A stretch of 28,329 nucleotides of DNA from a virus, in IMG/VR virus record IMGVR_UViG_3300031885_001671, positions 1-28,329 of that record. One strand, given 5' to 3'. Of this stretch, positions 6,397 through 14,684 are shown piece after piece. The stretch's first letter is position 1; the number at the start of each line of letters is the position of its first letter. The notes under the pieces were generated by a model, which saw only the letters and a program-made list of their open reading frames with translations, was not told where the DNA came from and did not search any database. The translations under genes and the position numbers were made by a program.

Positions 6397-6966
6397 ATGG
6401 CAAAGAAGGGTAGTACCAAGACTACTCTCCTGATCACCCCCGTACAGTACGCCAAGCAGCGTAGCATTCGACCCCAGATGGTCTACAACTGGATCACCCG
6501 CCAGGGAGGCCCTCACGAGAAACTGGGTGGCAAGTTCTTCGTCAACGCCGCCAAGCTCGACGAGTGGCTCGACGACCGCAAAGTCAGCAGAGTTGAACGC
6601 CAAGAGCGCTCGAAGGAACGCCGTGCGCGTGGCAAGTTCGGTCTGCCCCCCGAAGTCTCGATAGCGCTGCAGAAGTTCCACTCGCAGCACGTACAGCACT
6701 ACTGCTACAACTGTGAACGCGAGACCGACCATCTCTGTGACCTCACCTACACAGGCGACCCGGTCGAGAACTTCCGGACCTCCTACTGTCTCGAGTGCAA
6801 GGGTGAGCACACCATGGGACCTTTGTCAAACGAGGACGCACTCGCAGTGCTGCTTCACGGCGCCGTACTAACAGTACCGGAGCCGGGGGCGGAGAAGCTG
6901 CTACCGCTACCAGAGCCCACGGACGAGGAGGAATTAGGAAATGCGCCGATGGAAGAAGCCGGATAA
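6397..6966 (+). CDS. HTH and zinc-finger DNA-binding protein
   Basis: A 189-residue protein. Residues 11-61 form a MerR/excisionase-type winged helix-turn-helix (TPVQYAKQRSIRPQMVYNW, then GGKFFVN and LDEWL), like the HTH_17 family. Residues 62-80 are very basic. Two Cys pairs, C103/C106 and C131/C134, suggest a zinc ribbon. The C-terminus is acidic and proline-rich. AAAGGAGG precedes the ATG and it has its own promoter, so it may regulate a block or guide a partner to DNA. It could be a repressor, activator or excisionase-like factor; no operator is identifiable. Confidence 0.75.
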   Translation: MAKKGSTKTTLLITPVQYAKQRSIRPQMVYNWITRQGGPHEKLGGKFFVNAAKLDEWLDDRKVSRVERQERSKERRARGKFGLPPEVSIALQKFHSQHVQHYCYNCERETDHLCDLTYTGDPVENFRTSYCLECKGEHTMGPLSNEDALAVLLHGAVLTVPEPGAEKLLPLPEPTDEEELGNAPMEEAG

Positions 6967-7090
6967 GGCCCAGCAGCGGCGTGCTGCAGAGAGCAGGAAC
7001 CGGCACAAGATCAGGCGTGTCCAGAAAGTCTCGTTCAGGCGTTCAGGCAGGAACAACGAGCAGGGTATCATAGCTCTCGGACTGGACTAG
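6941..7090 (+). CDS. Small highly basic protein
   Basis: A 49-residue protein rich in Arg and Lys (roughly one third of residues) through about position 37, starting MRRWKKPDK. The ATG at 6941 follows GAGGAGG and overlaps the 3' end of the HTH gene by 26 bases in another frame. Nucleic-acid binding is plausible from charge alone. No family recognised. Confidence 0.55.
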   Translation: MRRWKKPDKAQQRRAAESRNRHKIRRVQKVSFRRSGRNNEQGIIALGLD

Positions 7091-7095
7091 AGATC

Positions 7096-7620
7096 GTGCA
7101 GGGGCTCGCTAACGCCGTCATGGAGGAATTCTACCCCGACCTGGAGAAGCCACTAGTCGCGATCTCACCCCGCATGACTTGGGCCGCCGGGCGCACCTGG
7201 CCCACACGCCTCGAGATACGTGTCGCTAAGGGCTACATCGAGGAGCTCGGCCGTGAGGCTGGTGAAGAGACGCTGAAGCACGAGATCATTCATGCAGCGC
7301 TGTGGCAACACGGTATTAGGCAGATACACGGGCGGCGTGACTCGATCTTCTACGCAGAGTGTCGACGCCTAGGTATTCCGGACTCCCGGTTCTGTAAGCC
7401 TTGGGGGGAGCAGAGGCTCCAGACGTTCTACGTCTTCCAGTGTTCTCGTGGGCACGAACGTGTTCTCTACCAGAACCGAGAGTCTCCCTGCTGCCTAGTA
7501 TGTACACGAGGGATGCTCCTGACGCATCAGGGAAAGATAGACGGTACGATGAGTGCGTGGGACGTCGCGCAGGCACTGAAGGAGGTGGCACATGCCCCCG
7601 ATCGAAATCCACGTCAGTGA
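7096..7620 (+). CDS. SprT-like zinc metalloprotease
   Basis: A 174-residue protein with the zincin motif HEIIHAALWQHG (HExxH at 62-66) set in a helix preceded by a strand (LEIRVAKGYIEEL), as in SprT/Spartan-type proteins. A C-terminal part has C115, H119, a CCLVC cluster near 133-137, consistent with a zinc ribbon. Family members act on DNA-protein complexes, but phage substrates are unknown. GTG start at 7096, six bases after the previous stop. It overlaps the nuclease gene by 29 bases. AAGGAGG for the next gene lies inside its 3' end. Confidence 0.8.
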   Translation: MQGLANAVMEEFYPDLEKPLVAISPRMTWAAGRTWPTRLEIRVAKGYIEELGREAGEETLKHEIIHAALWQHGIRQIHGRRDSIFYAECRRLGIPDSRFCKPWGEQRLQTFYVFQCSRGHERVLYQNRESPCCLVCTRGMLLTHQGKIDGTMSAWDVAQALKEVAHAPDRNPRQ

Positions 7621-8617
7621 CGTGCTAAACTTCAAGCGATGCCGCCGCAGGTGGGGCTTCAGCAGTCCTCTGATGAGCCACCTTGAGCCGAAGCGGCCCA
7701 ATACGACCCTGTGGCTCGGCACCGGAGTTCACTACGGCCTGAACGAGTACTACCGGGGCAACGTTAAGAACCCTGCAGACGCGTTCACGTCCTGGGCTGA
7801 CACCGCGATAAAACAGATCCGCAATCGCGTCGAACTCACACAGGAGCAGTTCGACAAGTTCCTAGCGACCCGTGAGCTTGGTGAGGGCATGCTGCAACAC
7901 TACACTCGCTGGGCTCCCGAGCAGGACAAGCCATATACGGGCCTGGCGGAGGAGTACACGTTCGCAGTGCCGCTCCCCGGGTTCCCGCCTCAGTCGGTCG
8001 TGTTGTGTGGCCGCTGGGACCGAATCGTACGCGACCGAAACGATCTGTTCTGGATCATGGAGCACAAGACGACGCAACGCTTCGACACGGAACGGCTGAT
8101 CCTGGACGAGCAGGTGGGTGTGTACATCTACGCGGCGCACAAGGCGCTCGGTCTCGACCTGCAGGGCGTCCTGTACAACATGCTCCGCAAGAAGGCTCCG
8201 ACAGTACCAGAGCCGTTGAAGTCCGGAGGTCTGACGAAGCGTGCGAACATCGACACCACCGAAGAGGTCTACCGGGACGCGATCTCGATGCAGGGTCTCG
8301 ACTCGGAAGACTACGAGGACATACTGGGGCAGCTGCGAGCAAAGGGCAACACGTTCTTCTATCGGGAGTTTGTGTACCGCTCTGAGGCCGAGATCAAGTT
8401 GCTCATGGCCAACATCGCAGCCGTTGTCGTCGAGATGCTAGACTCCAAGGTCGTGCTATACCCGAACCCCAACACACTGAACTGTCTGGGGTGTATGTTC
8501 CAGGGTCCCTGCATCGCGATGGCTGACGGGTCAGACTGGAAGTTCATCCTGCAGCAGGAGTTCCATACACGCGTTACGGAGGAGACTCAAGCTGAGGTCG
8601 AGGACCCTTGGGGGTAA
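7592..8617 (+). CDS. Cas4/RecB-like PD-(D/E)XK iron-sulfur nuclease
   Basis: A 341-residue nuclease. It has GTGVHYGLNEYY (H47), GRWDRIVRD (D143), the EHK core at E157/K159, and DEQVGVYIYA (Q174, Y178), the motif order of RecB-family exonucleases. C17 in KRCRRRW together with C298, C301 and C307 matches the Fe-S staple of Cas4/AddB-type nucleases. It probably resects DNA ends and may work with the Sak4-like ATPase and SSB encoded downstream. AAGGAGG lies just before the ATG. No cas gene or repeat array is nearby, so a CRISPR role is not implied. Confidence 0.88.
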   Translation: MPPIEIHVSDVLNFKRCRRRWGFSSPLMSHLEPKRPNTTLWLGTGVHYGLNEYYRGNVKNPADAFTSWADTAIKQIRNRVELTQEQFDKFLATRELGEGMLQHYTRWAPEQDKPYTGLAEEYTFAVPLPGFPPQSVVLCGRWDRIVRDRNDLFWIMEHKTTQRFDTERLILDEQVGVYIYAAHKALGLDLQGVLYNMLRKKAPTVPEPLKSGGLTKRANIDTTEEVYRDAISMQGLDSEDYEDILGQLRAKGNTFFYREFVYRSEAEIKLLMANIAAVVVEMLDSKVVLYPNPNTLNCLGCMFQGPCIAMADGSDWKFILQQEFHTRVTEETQAEVEDPWG

Positions 8618-8621
8618 CACC

Positions 8622-8650
8622 TTGCAGTTAGCTAGACTCTTAGTTATAAT
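8622..8650 (+). promoter_or_regulatory. Promoter, family 1, ahead of HNH gene
   Basis: TTGCAG (8622-8627) and TATAAT (8645-8650) have a 17-base spacer, starting five bases after the nuclease stop codon. The stretch AACACCTTGCA and TTAGTTATAAT are shared with the promoter at 2231-2264. The predicted start is near 8657, giving a leader of about 23 bases to the GTG at 8680. Confidence 0.8.
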
Positions 8651-8679
8651 TAGGATATCAAAGCGACGAGGCATCGAGC

Positions 8680-9114
8680 GTGGCTGAGTACTGCGGCGAC
8701 TGTGGAAGCGAGCTGGCCCCCAGTAAGCTACGTACCTCAGACCTCTGTGACTGGTGTCGCAGGCGACACTATGGTAGACGCTACAATCAGAGTGACGAGC
8801 AACGCAGAAAGCAGGGAGACAAGCGGCAGCAGTTACGGGCCGAGTTTATACAGGCGTATGGTGGAGCCTGTCAGTGCTGCGGAGAGACGGAGCCGGTCTT
8901 CCTGACTCTCGACCACGTCAACAACGACGGCGCACAGCACAGACGCACTACGAGACGATCCGGCTACATGATGATTGCACTGCTTCGAGAGCTCGGATGG
9001 CCGAAAGAGGGTTATCAGTTGTTGTGCTTCAACTGTAACGCCGCGAAGCAGTGGGCACCCGGCGGAGTCTGCCCACACAAAGTACGAGGAGGTGAGGTGG
9101 TTGCTCGAGCTTAG
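8680..9114 (+). CDS. HNH endonuclease
   Basis: A 144-residue protein. The N-terminus has a CGDC/CDWC zinc-binding pair (C5, C8, C23, C26), then a basic linker. The HNH core is ACQCCGE, LTLDHVNNDG (D78, H79) and LLCFNCNAAK, ending with CPH. This form is common as a freestanding phage HNH nuclease that nicks or cuts DNA and may be a homing element. It has its own family 1 promoter, and a GTG start. A role in packaging (terminase-associated HNH) is less likely, since no terminase is near. Confidence 0.88.
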   Translation: MAEYCGDCGSELAPSKLRTSDLCDWCRRRHYGRRYNQSDEQRRKQGDKRQQLRAEFIQAYGGACQCCGETEPVFLTLDHVNNDGAQHRRTTRRSGYMMIALLRELGWPKEGYQLLCFNCNAAKQWAPGGVCPHKVRGGEVVARA

Positions 9115-9298
9115 GACCAGGGGTGTCCAGGATTGCCGCCGGCTACGACGCCGGGTGGCCCGCATCTACGGACTCGGTCGTATCACCCCGGAGATGTTCG
9201 AGAACCTCCACAGCCGGATAAAGGAGCTCGAGGAGCTTCTGCTTAAGGCGGAAGAGAAGTCCGAAGAGGAGGCACTTAGTGGTGCAGCAAGGAATTGA
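9101..9298 (+). CDS. Small coiled-coil protein
   Basis: A 65-residue, strongly charged helical protein. Arg-rich residues 6-25 are followed by a Leu/Glu heptad-like helix (HSRIKELEELLLKAEEKSEEE). TTG 9101 is chosen because AGGAGG at 9087-9092 is correctly spaced; GTG 9092 overlaps that site. It overlaps the HNH stop and the start of the ATPase gene. It could be a small DNA-associated or adaptor protein; no family recognised. Confidence 0.5.
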   Translation: MLELRTRGVQDCRRLRRRVARIYGLGRITPEMFENLHSRIKELEELLLKAEEKSEEEALSGAARN

Positions 9299-10223
9299 CA
9301 CCAAGAAGGTCGAGGAACGTCAGGCCCCGTCCGTAGCGGTGGTGGAGCCGACACCGGAAGCGATCGAGCGTACGAGCGAGATCGCGGATGCTGCTCTGAA
9401 GGAGCTCGAGAAGCCTGCTGTCGGTCCACCCTTCACTCCTCAGTCACCAGCTCAGATCACGAAGTGGGTCAAGGGGCTGTTCTACGGAGACCCTGGAGTC
9501 GGCAAAACCTTCTTGCTCGGCACAGCAATGAAGTTCGCCCCGACACGTCCCGTTCTCCTGTTGGACTCCGAGGCTGGTACCATGAGCATCCGCGACACCG
9601 GAGTCGACGTAGTGGCCGTTCGGTCGTACGAGGAGGTGGGGCAGATAGCCAAGTGGCTCAAGGAGAACAACTTCGCCCGCGTCGGAGCCGACGGCAAGAT
9701 CGTACCGGGACAGCGCTACCAGACGTTGTGTATCGACTCGCTATCAGAGCTGCAGCGCCACGTGATGCGGGGTATCCTCACGGCAGCTGTCCGCAAGGAC
9801 CCAGAGCATGACCCCGACATCGCAGAGCAGCGCGACTGGCTGAAGAACGCCGAGCGTGTACGAAAGCTCGTCCGCGGTGTAAGAGACCTGGACATCCACG
9901 TCCTGTTCACGTGCCTTGCGCGAGAGCGACAGGACGAACGAACGGGTGCGGTTACTATCAAGCCGCATCTGCCGGGACAGCTAGCCGATGAGGTGTCGGG
10001 CTTTCTTGACTTCGCCGGCTACATGAGAATTGGCACGGTAGAGGATGAGGATAACGACGCAGAGGGTAAGCGGAAGAAGGTCCTAATCCGCCGTGTCTAC
10101 TTCCAGCCCGCTGGGCACTTCCTGGCGAAGGACCGCTCGGGTGTCCTGCCAGTGTATCTGGACAACCCTACGATCGAGGCGATTGTAGGCCCAATCGTTA
10201 ACGAAGGAGGCAACAAGCAGTAA
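9279..10223 (+). CDS. Sak4-like RecA-type ATPase (recombinase)
   Basis: A 314-residue P-loop ATPase with Walker A GDPGVGKT (70-77), LLLDSEAG after strand 2, a CIDSLSEL Walker B, and an LFTCLARER sensor segment, matching the phage AAA_24/Sak4 family. Sak4 proteins promote single-strand annealing and are commonly encoded beside a DUF669-type SSB, as here. The first 50 residues are disordered and acidic. GTG start after GAGGAGG (9265-9271). The stop overlaps the SSB start (TAATG). It probably acts in recombination-dependent replication with the nearby nuclease. Confidence 0.85.
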   Translation: MVQQGIDTKKVEERQAPSVAVVEPTPEAIERTSEIADAALKELEKPAVGPPFTPQSPAQITKWVKGLFYGDPGVGKTFLLGTAMKFAPTRPVLLLDSEAGTMSIRDTGVDVVAVRSYEEVGQIAKWLKENNFARVGADGKIVPGQRYQTLCIDSLSELQRHVMRGILTAAVRKDPEHDPDIAEQRDWLKNAERVRKLVRGVRDLDIHVLFTCLARERQDERTGAVTIKPHLPGQLADEVSGFLDFAGYMRIGTVEDEDNDAEGKRKKVLIRRVYFQPAGHFLAKDRSGVLPVYLDNPTIEAIVGPIVNEGGNKQ

Positions 10224-10690
10224 TGGGCATTCACGTCGACTTCACAGGCGTACAAGACCAGGCGGAGGCTATACCCAAGGGGACGTACCCCGCTACAGTG
10301 TTCGACATGAGCGCAGATACGTCCAAGAACGGCAACCCCATCGTCAGGTGGGAGTTCAAGATCGACGACGATCACCCAGTCGCCGGCAACCGTCACGCCT
10401 GGCTGATCAACTCGATGCAGCCCCAAGCGCTGTGGGCTCTCAAGCGAACGCTGGTCGCCCTGGGCGCCAATCCAGGTGATCTCGACAGCAAGGTCGACAT
10501 CACGCCGGAGGATTACCTTGGACTCCCGTGTCGCCTGGTAATCGGACACGAGATGTACGAGGGTGTCATACGCTCTCGTGTCGTACGTGTACTGCCGGCG
10601 GGTGCGGGACAAGAGAGCGAGGACTCCTTCGGCGGAGCGGCCCCGTTCTCTGAGCCTGCTGCCCACCCAAGCGACCTCCCGTTCGAGTAG
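10223..10690 (+). CDS. DUF669-like single-stranded DNA-binding protein
   Basis: A 155-residue protein with the beta-rich core of phage DUF669 proteins (KGTYPATVFDM, NPIVRWEFKID, CRLVIGHEMYEG, SRVVRVLP) and a flexible acidic tail ending DLPFE, the kind of terminus SSBs use to bind partners. Immediately downstream of the Sak4-like ATPase with a TAATG overlap, a usual gene pair. Predicted to coat ssDNA in replication and recombination. Confidence 0.8.
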   Translation: MGIHVDFTGVQDQAEAIPKGTYPATVFDMSADTSKNGNPIVRWEFKIDDDHPVAGNRHAWLINSMQPQALWALKRTLVALGANPGDLDSKVDITPEDYLGLPCRLVIGHEMYEGVIRSRVVRVLPAGAGQESEDSFGGAAPFSEPAAHPSDLPFE

Positions 10691-10725
10691 ACCAACTCCT
10701 CAGGCCGATATGCTAATGGAGGACG

Positions 10726-10998
10726 ATGACGATGATCAATCTAGGTGATCGGGTCAAGAGTAAGATCACGGGCTTCACTGGAATCGCTGTCTCCCGCGCG
10801 GAGTTCCTGAATGGCTGCATCCGATTCCAGGTGCAGCCAGAGACCCTTAAGGACGGGAAGCAGCTCGAATCCGAGTGGGTCGACGACGTCGAGCTTCAAG
10901 TCGAGACCACGGGAGTACATCAGCTGCCCGAGCGCAAGCGTCCCGGAGGGCCGCACCCCAACCCCGAGCGCAGTCGTCCCCTTCCTGCACGATCGTGA
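10726..10998 (+). CDS. SH3/KOW-like conserved phage protein
   Basis: A 90-residue protein. Residues 4-57 (INLGDRVKSKITGFTGIA, then GCIRFQVQP and SEWVDDVELQ) match a small widespread phage protein with an SH3/KOW-like barrel. The C-terminal 30 residues are proline/arginine-rich. ATG 10726 follows TGGAGGA at 10718-10724 closely; ATG 10732 is an alternative with better spacing. Its TGA overlaps the next ATG. Function unknown. Confidence 0.7.
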   Translation: MTMINLGDRVKSKITGFTGIAVSRAEFLNGCIRFQVQPETLKDGKQLESEWVDDVELQVETTGVHQLPERKRPGGPHPNPERSRPLPARS

Positions 10999-11408
10999 TG
11001 CCCGATCCGACCGAGGTACGGTTCCGTGAGCTTGTCCTCGAGAAGGTCACACTCGGGATGTCGTCCTCGATCGACAAGGGACTCCTGGACAGCATGACGC
11101 TTGACACCGCCACGGATGTGGTAGCTACGAGGATCATCCTCGTTCTGCGTACGAGACTTCTCGGCAACCAGATCTCGCGGGAGGTCCTCGAAGTCAGGGA
11201 GATTCCCAAGACTTGGTGGGACGCCTTCAAGAAGGCCTTCTTCCCGAGCTGGCTGGCCCGATGGTTCCCAGTACGAGTAGAGCGTGTCGAGGTCGTGACA
11301 CAGTTCGTGCACGTCTGTCCGCACCTGATCTCTAGCCAGCCGGATGTGCACTTCCGTTTTCTGTCGAGTCCGTCACAAATAGCCGCCTGGAGACAGGAAG
11401 AAACCTGA
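10998..11408 (+). CDS. Conserved phage protein of unknown function
   Basis: A 136-residue protein. The ATG at 10998 overlaps the previous stop (TGATG); the longer in-frame ORF from 10875 would overlap another gene. Distinctive features are RIILVLRTRLLG, a Trp-rich KTWWDAFKKAFFPSWLARWFP segment split around residues 71-91, then strands VRVERVEVV and FVHVCPH. I recognise this Trp/Phe-rich pattern from small actinophage proteins of unknown function. Confidence 0.65.
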   Translation: MPDPTEVRFRELVLEKVTLGMSSSIDKGLLDSMTLDTATDVVATRIILVLRTRLLGNQISREVLEVREIPKTWWDAFKKAFFPSWLARWFPVRVERVEVVTQFVHVCPHLISSQPDVHFRFLSSPSQIAAWRQEET

Positions 11409-11409
11409 G

Positions 11410-11949
11410 ATGGACAATGTCGAAGCTGAGCAGCTGTTCAAGCTGCTGTTCGAGGCGGCTCCCGGTTTCATAAGTCTGTTCTTCCTCCGGCGCACTGATC
11501 GGCTAGCAGAGCGAGCAGTCTGTGAGACTGCCGACTACATCGAGGCAGCTCGATACGCTCTCACCAAGACAGAGGCTGGCTTCGACTCCTACTTCTCTCC
11601 TGCCGTACTGGCAAACAGACCGAAGGCAGGCGGTCGCGGCAAGAAGGAGGACTTCCTAGGAAGCAGAACCCTGTGGGTCGACGTAGACGCTACGACTCAT
11701 CATCCCGCTGATGAGATCCTACGCCGACTCACGGGGTTTCAGCCTCCACCCTCAGTAGTCGTCCACAGCGGCAATGGCTTTCATGGCTACTGGCTACTAC
11801 GAGAGCTGATCACCGACAAGCCGGCCGTTGAGGCCGCCAACAGGTGGCTTGCTCAAGAGCTTGGAGGTGACCAGTGCTTCAGCATCGATCACGTCCTTCG
11901 AGTCCCCGGCACACTGAACTACAAAGGTCGAGCTGTAAAACGTGACTGA
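11410..11949 (+). CDS. AEP-type DNA primase domain (N-terminal part)
   Basis: A 179-residue archaeo-eukaryotic primase-like domain. It has LWVDVDAT (catalytic D91 and D93), SVVVHSGNGFHGYWLL (H125) and LRVPGTLNYK (163-172), the three AEP motifs as in RepB/prim-pol families. It synthesises primers for phage replication. In single-chain relatives the chain continues after the PGTxNYK motif. Here that continuation (SVRLVLNSPERVYDL) is at the start of the next ORF in the +1 frame, overlapping eight bases. The primase may thus be split or frameshifted. Confidence 0.8.
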   Translation: MDNVEAEQLFKLLFEAAPGFISLFFLRRTDRLAERAVCETADYIEAARYALTKTEAGFDSYFSPAVLANRPKAGGRGKKEDFLGSRTLWVDVDATTHHPADEILRRLTGFQPPPSVVVHSGNGFHGYWLLRELITDKPAVEAANRWLAQELGGDQCFSIDHVLRVPGTLNYKGRAVKRD

Positions 11950-14005
11950 GCCTCTATCTGTGCGTCTAGTGTTGAACTCGCCGGAGCGCGTCTACGACCT
12001 GAGCAGCTTCGGGTCTATAGAGGCAGGGCCGTCTACAGCTGAGTCGTTCGACCCTGAACCTCTCCCTGATAACTTCCTGGAGGTCATTCACCCTAAGACT
12101 AGAGCCCGCATCGTAGACGGCCCTCCATATGGAGATCGGTCGGCTAACGACTTTGCAGTCGCTCGATCTCTGGCTAAGCAGGGCTTCACTCCTGGGCAGG
12201 TGCTGACAGCCTTCATAACGCCGGAGTGGTATGTCGCTCGTAAGACTCGCGACAAGGGGCTGGCATACGCCATACGTACAATCGTTGCCGCCTTCGAGGG
12301 GTTGCCTACGCAGACAACCGGAGCACATCCAACGACACCGCCTGAAGACCTTGCGGCCCTGCTAGAGCGGCTTCACTGGGTCGAATCCGAGAAGGGCTCA
12401 CGACGGCAGAAGGAAGTAGAGCCGGACTACCTGTTTACAGTGCCCGCCGTGAGATGGCTCGCGGAGCACGGAATGCAGTTTCTGCGGGACGTACATACTG
12501 GAGATGGATTCGTGTTCTGGAAGGGTCGCATACTTCGAGCCGATAAGGACAGCCGCGAGCTACGCGATCTACTGTACGAGCTAGCTCACGTCACAGAGAC
12601 CGCCTGGGATAGTCGGAAGCTTCGCGAAGCACTGTCGCATGAAGCACGGGTAAACGGCAACGGCGTAACGCTATATCCGTGGGTGACGTTCGATCCCATC
12701 TCCTGTAAGGGGTACTTACTCCCTGATAGTAGTAGCGGGGAGCTTCTAGTTATCGCACCGAACAAAGAGGTCGAGATAGCCTCTAACGGTACAGACGGCT
12801 TCTTGCTGAAGCCCTCCTTGCTGTCTGAACCTTTGCGGTTGGATTTCGCCACGGACAAGAAAGAGGGTATCCGTAAGATAGTGCAGCTGCTATCGGCCAG
12901 CTTTGCCTGTGAGTCAGGAGTTCGATGCCTCGCGACCTGCTACCTGCTCTCTGTCCCGCTGCAACGTTTCGCATCGGATGACTTACTACCAATACTTCAC
13001 GTGACCGGTCCTTCCGGCGGAGGTAAGTCGTGGGCACTAAAGCTCATGACCACGTGGCTGTACGGACGCTCACTACTCCTGCAAGCGACACAGGCATCTT
13101 CACACGCGATCTCGGACTCCGACCCGTTTCTAGCTCTCGACGACTACGAGTCGCTCGACCCCGAATGGCAGCGACGACTACTCACGGGTGCTACAGGCCA
13201 GGTCCGAGCGAAGATGGGGGCGCAGGCAACCGGAGTCGTACTGCAGCAGAGTACAGTGTGTTTCGCGATGACGAGCATCAATCCGCTGCCGACAGAAACG
13301 CTGAGGCGCCGAGCAGTTGTCATCGAAACAGACGCGGAACGTCTCGGAGACGTAGGCTTCAACGCTACGACGGCGCTGACCGATCTGGCACGCAGCCGAA
13401 ACGAGACGTGGTCAGCATACATCAGGCTGCTCGCTGAAGACATACTGCCACGAATGCAATCAGGCTCGGCTCGCCAGAACATTATGAAGGCCCGCGACAT
13501 AATTGGCATGGAGCAGAACAAGGGACTGAGTACCTTCTTGACCCTCATGTGGTTGGTAGGAGTTAGCATCGAACGCTACGTGCCTCACTTCATGCCGGCG
13601 ATCGAACTTGAGGACGTCATTCAGTCTTGGGCGAAGAGTCTTCTCCTACAGAGCCAGGAGGAGTTTATGGAGCGTGAGCCCCTTATAATGTACGTCGATA
13701 CTGTCTGGGATGAGATCTTGCACTCGGGTGGTGATCTCGAATTTGGTGTCCGAACAGGTGCACTCTTCATCGAGCCAATCATCCGTGGTGGCTCCTTAGT
13801 CGGATTCAGGGGGACGGGTGCACAACTGCATTCCACGTTCGCTACGGTATGTCGTAATCGAGGACTGCGATACGAGTTCAGCAGTCCCAATCAGGTAGGA
13901 AGACGCTTTCAACTGTCGCAGAACCTGCTTGCAGAGTCGGGCTGGATAGTGAAGGCGGCCAGGTTCGGCCCACGTCGTGGGTGGGAGGTCTGCAAACGTG
14001 ACTAA
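11942..14005 (+). CDS. Replicative helicase with PriCT-like N-terminus
   Basis: A 687-residue protein. Residues 1-30 look like the missing end of the upstream AEP domain. Residues about 60-120 (SANDFAVARSLAKQGF, ARKTRDKGLAYAIRTIV) resemble a primase C-terminal (PriCT) domain. The rest is a P-loop ATPase with Walker A GPSGGGKS near residue 357 and FLALDDYESLD near 400, as in phage/plasmid DNA helicases. Unwinds DNA at the fork with the primase. GTG start overlaps the primase stop (GTGACTGA). Only a weak ribosome binding site is present, supporting coupling or frameshift. Confidence 0.82.
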   Translation: MTEPLSVRLVLNSPERVYDLSSFGSIEAGPSTAESFDPEPLPDNFLEVIHPKTRARIVDGPPYGDRSANDFAVARSLAKQGFTPGQVLTAFITPEWYVARKTRDKGLAYAIRTIVAAFEGLPTQTTGAHPTTPPEDLAALLERLHWVESEKGSRRQKEVEPDYLFTVPAVRWLAEHGMQFLRDVHTGDGFVFWKGRILRADKDSRELRDLLYELAHVTETAWDSRKLREALSHEARVNGNGVTLYPWVTFDPISCKGYLLPDSSSGELLVIAPNKEVEIASNGTDGFLLKPSLLSEPLRLDFATDKKEGIRKIVQLLSASFACESGVRCLATCYLLSVPLQRFASDDLLPILHVTGPSGGGKSWALKLMTTWLYGRSLLLQATQASSHAISDSDPFLALDDYESLDPEWQRRLLTGATGQVRAKMGAQATGVVLQQSTVCFAMTSINPLPTETLRRRAVVIETDAERLGDVGFNATTALTDLARSRNETWSAYIRLLAEDILPRMQSGSARQNIMKARDIIGMEQNKGLSTFLTLMWLVGVSIERYVPHFMPAIELEDVIQSWAKSLLLQSQEEFMEREPLIMYVDTVWDEILHSGGDLEFGVRTGALFIEPIIRGGSLVGFRGTGAQLHSTFATVCRNRGLRYEFSSPNQVGRRFQLSQNLLAESGWIVKAARFGPRRGWEVCKRD

Positions 14006-14684
14006 GAAGGTAGTAGCTCTACTCTCTGGTGGGCTCGACTCCGCTGTGATGGCCTTCGAGCTGTGTGCACGTGGGCGTGAACTGATCTTGCTGAGCTTCA
14101 ACTACGAACAGCGCCACTCCAAGGAACTAGGGTGCGCTGCACGCATCGCGAGTATGCCCTTCATCCGCAACCACAGCGAGCACTACGTCATAGATCTTCG
14201 TAGTGTGGGCATACTGCTCAAGGGGTCTGCACTGACCGACCCCAGTGTCGAGGTGCCACAAGGTCATTACGCCGACGAGTCGATGCGTTCGACTGTAGTA
14301 CCCAATCGCAATGCGATCTTCTTGTCCATCGCGTTCGGAATAGCAGCCGCTCATGGAGCCGAGTCTGTCGCGTACGCCGCCCACGCCGGCGACCATCCGA
14401 TCTATCCGGACTGTCGTCCAGAGTTCGTGGTAGCGTTCGAGCTGATGGAGATGCTCGCGATGGCCGGATACGCAGCGGTTCGACTGGAGACGCCGTTCAT
14501 CTATATGACGAAGGATAAGATCGTCAAGCATGGTGACCGGATGTTCGTTCCTTTCGGAGATACCTGGTCGTGCTACGAAGGCGGCGAGCTGCACTGCGGG
14601 CGCTGCGGTACGTGCGTCGAGCGCAAAGAGGCATTTCAGCTTGCGGGGGTGATGGATCCTACAAAATACGAGAGCGAGAGTTGA
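13998..14684 (+). CDS. queC: 7-cyano-7-deazaguanine (preQ0) synthase
   Basis: QueC converts 7-carboxy-7-deazaguanine to preQ0 using ATP and ammonia. The 228-residue protein has LLSGGLDSAVMAFEL (PP-loop SGGLDS at 10-15), VVPNRNAIF, YAAHAGDHPIYPDCR and the zinc-binding Cys cluster CYEGGELHCGRCGTC. GTG 13998 is chosen over 13977 because GGGAGG lies 13983-13988 and the GTGACTAA overlap with the helicase stop mirrors the primase/helicase junction. First gene of the deazaguanine island. Full length, with all hallmark residues. Confidence 0.95.
   Translation: MTKKVVALLSGGLDSAVMAFELCARGRELILLSFNYEQRHSKELGCAARIASMPFIRNHSEHYVIDLRSVGILLKGSALTDPSVEVPQGHYADESMRSTVVPNRNAIFLSIAFGIAAAHGAESVAYAAHAGDHPIYPDCRPEFVVAFELMEMLAMAGYAAVRLETPFIYMTKDKIVKHGDRMFVPFGDTWSCYEGGELHCGRCGTCVERKEAFQLAGVMDPTKYESES

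Noticed and set aside
7592-8617. CRISPR association for the Cas4-like nuclease.
   Set aside because: No cas1, cas2 or repeat array in the window; phages often carry such nucleases for recombination.
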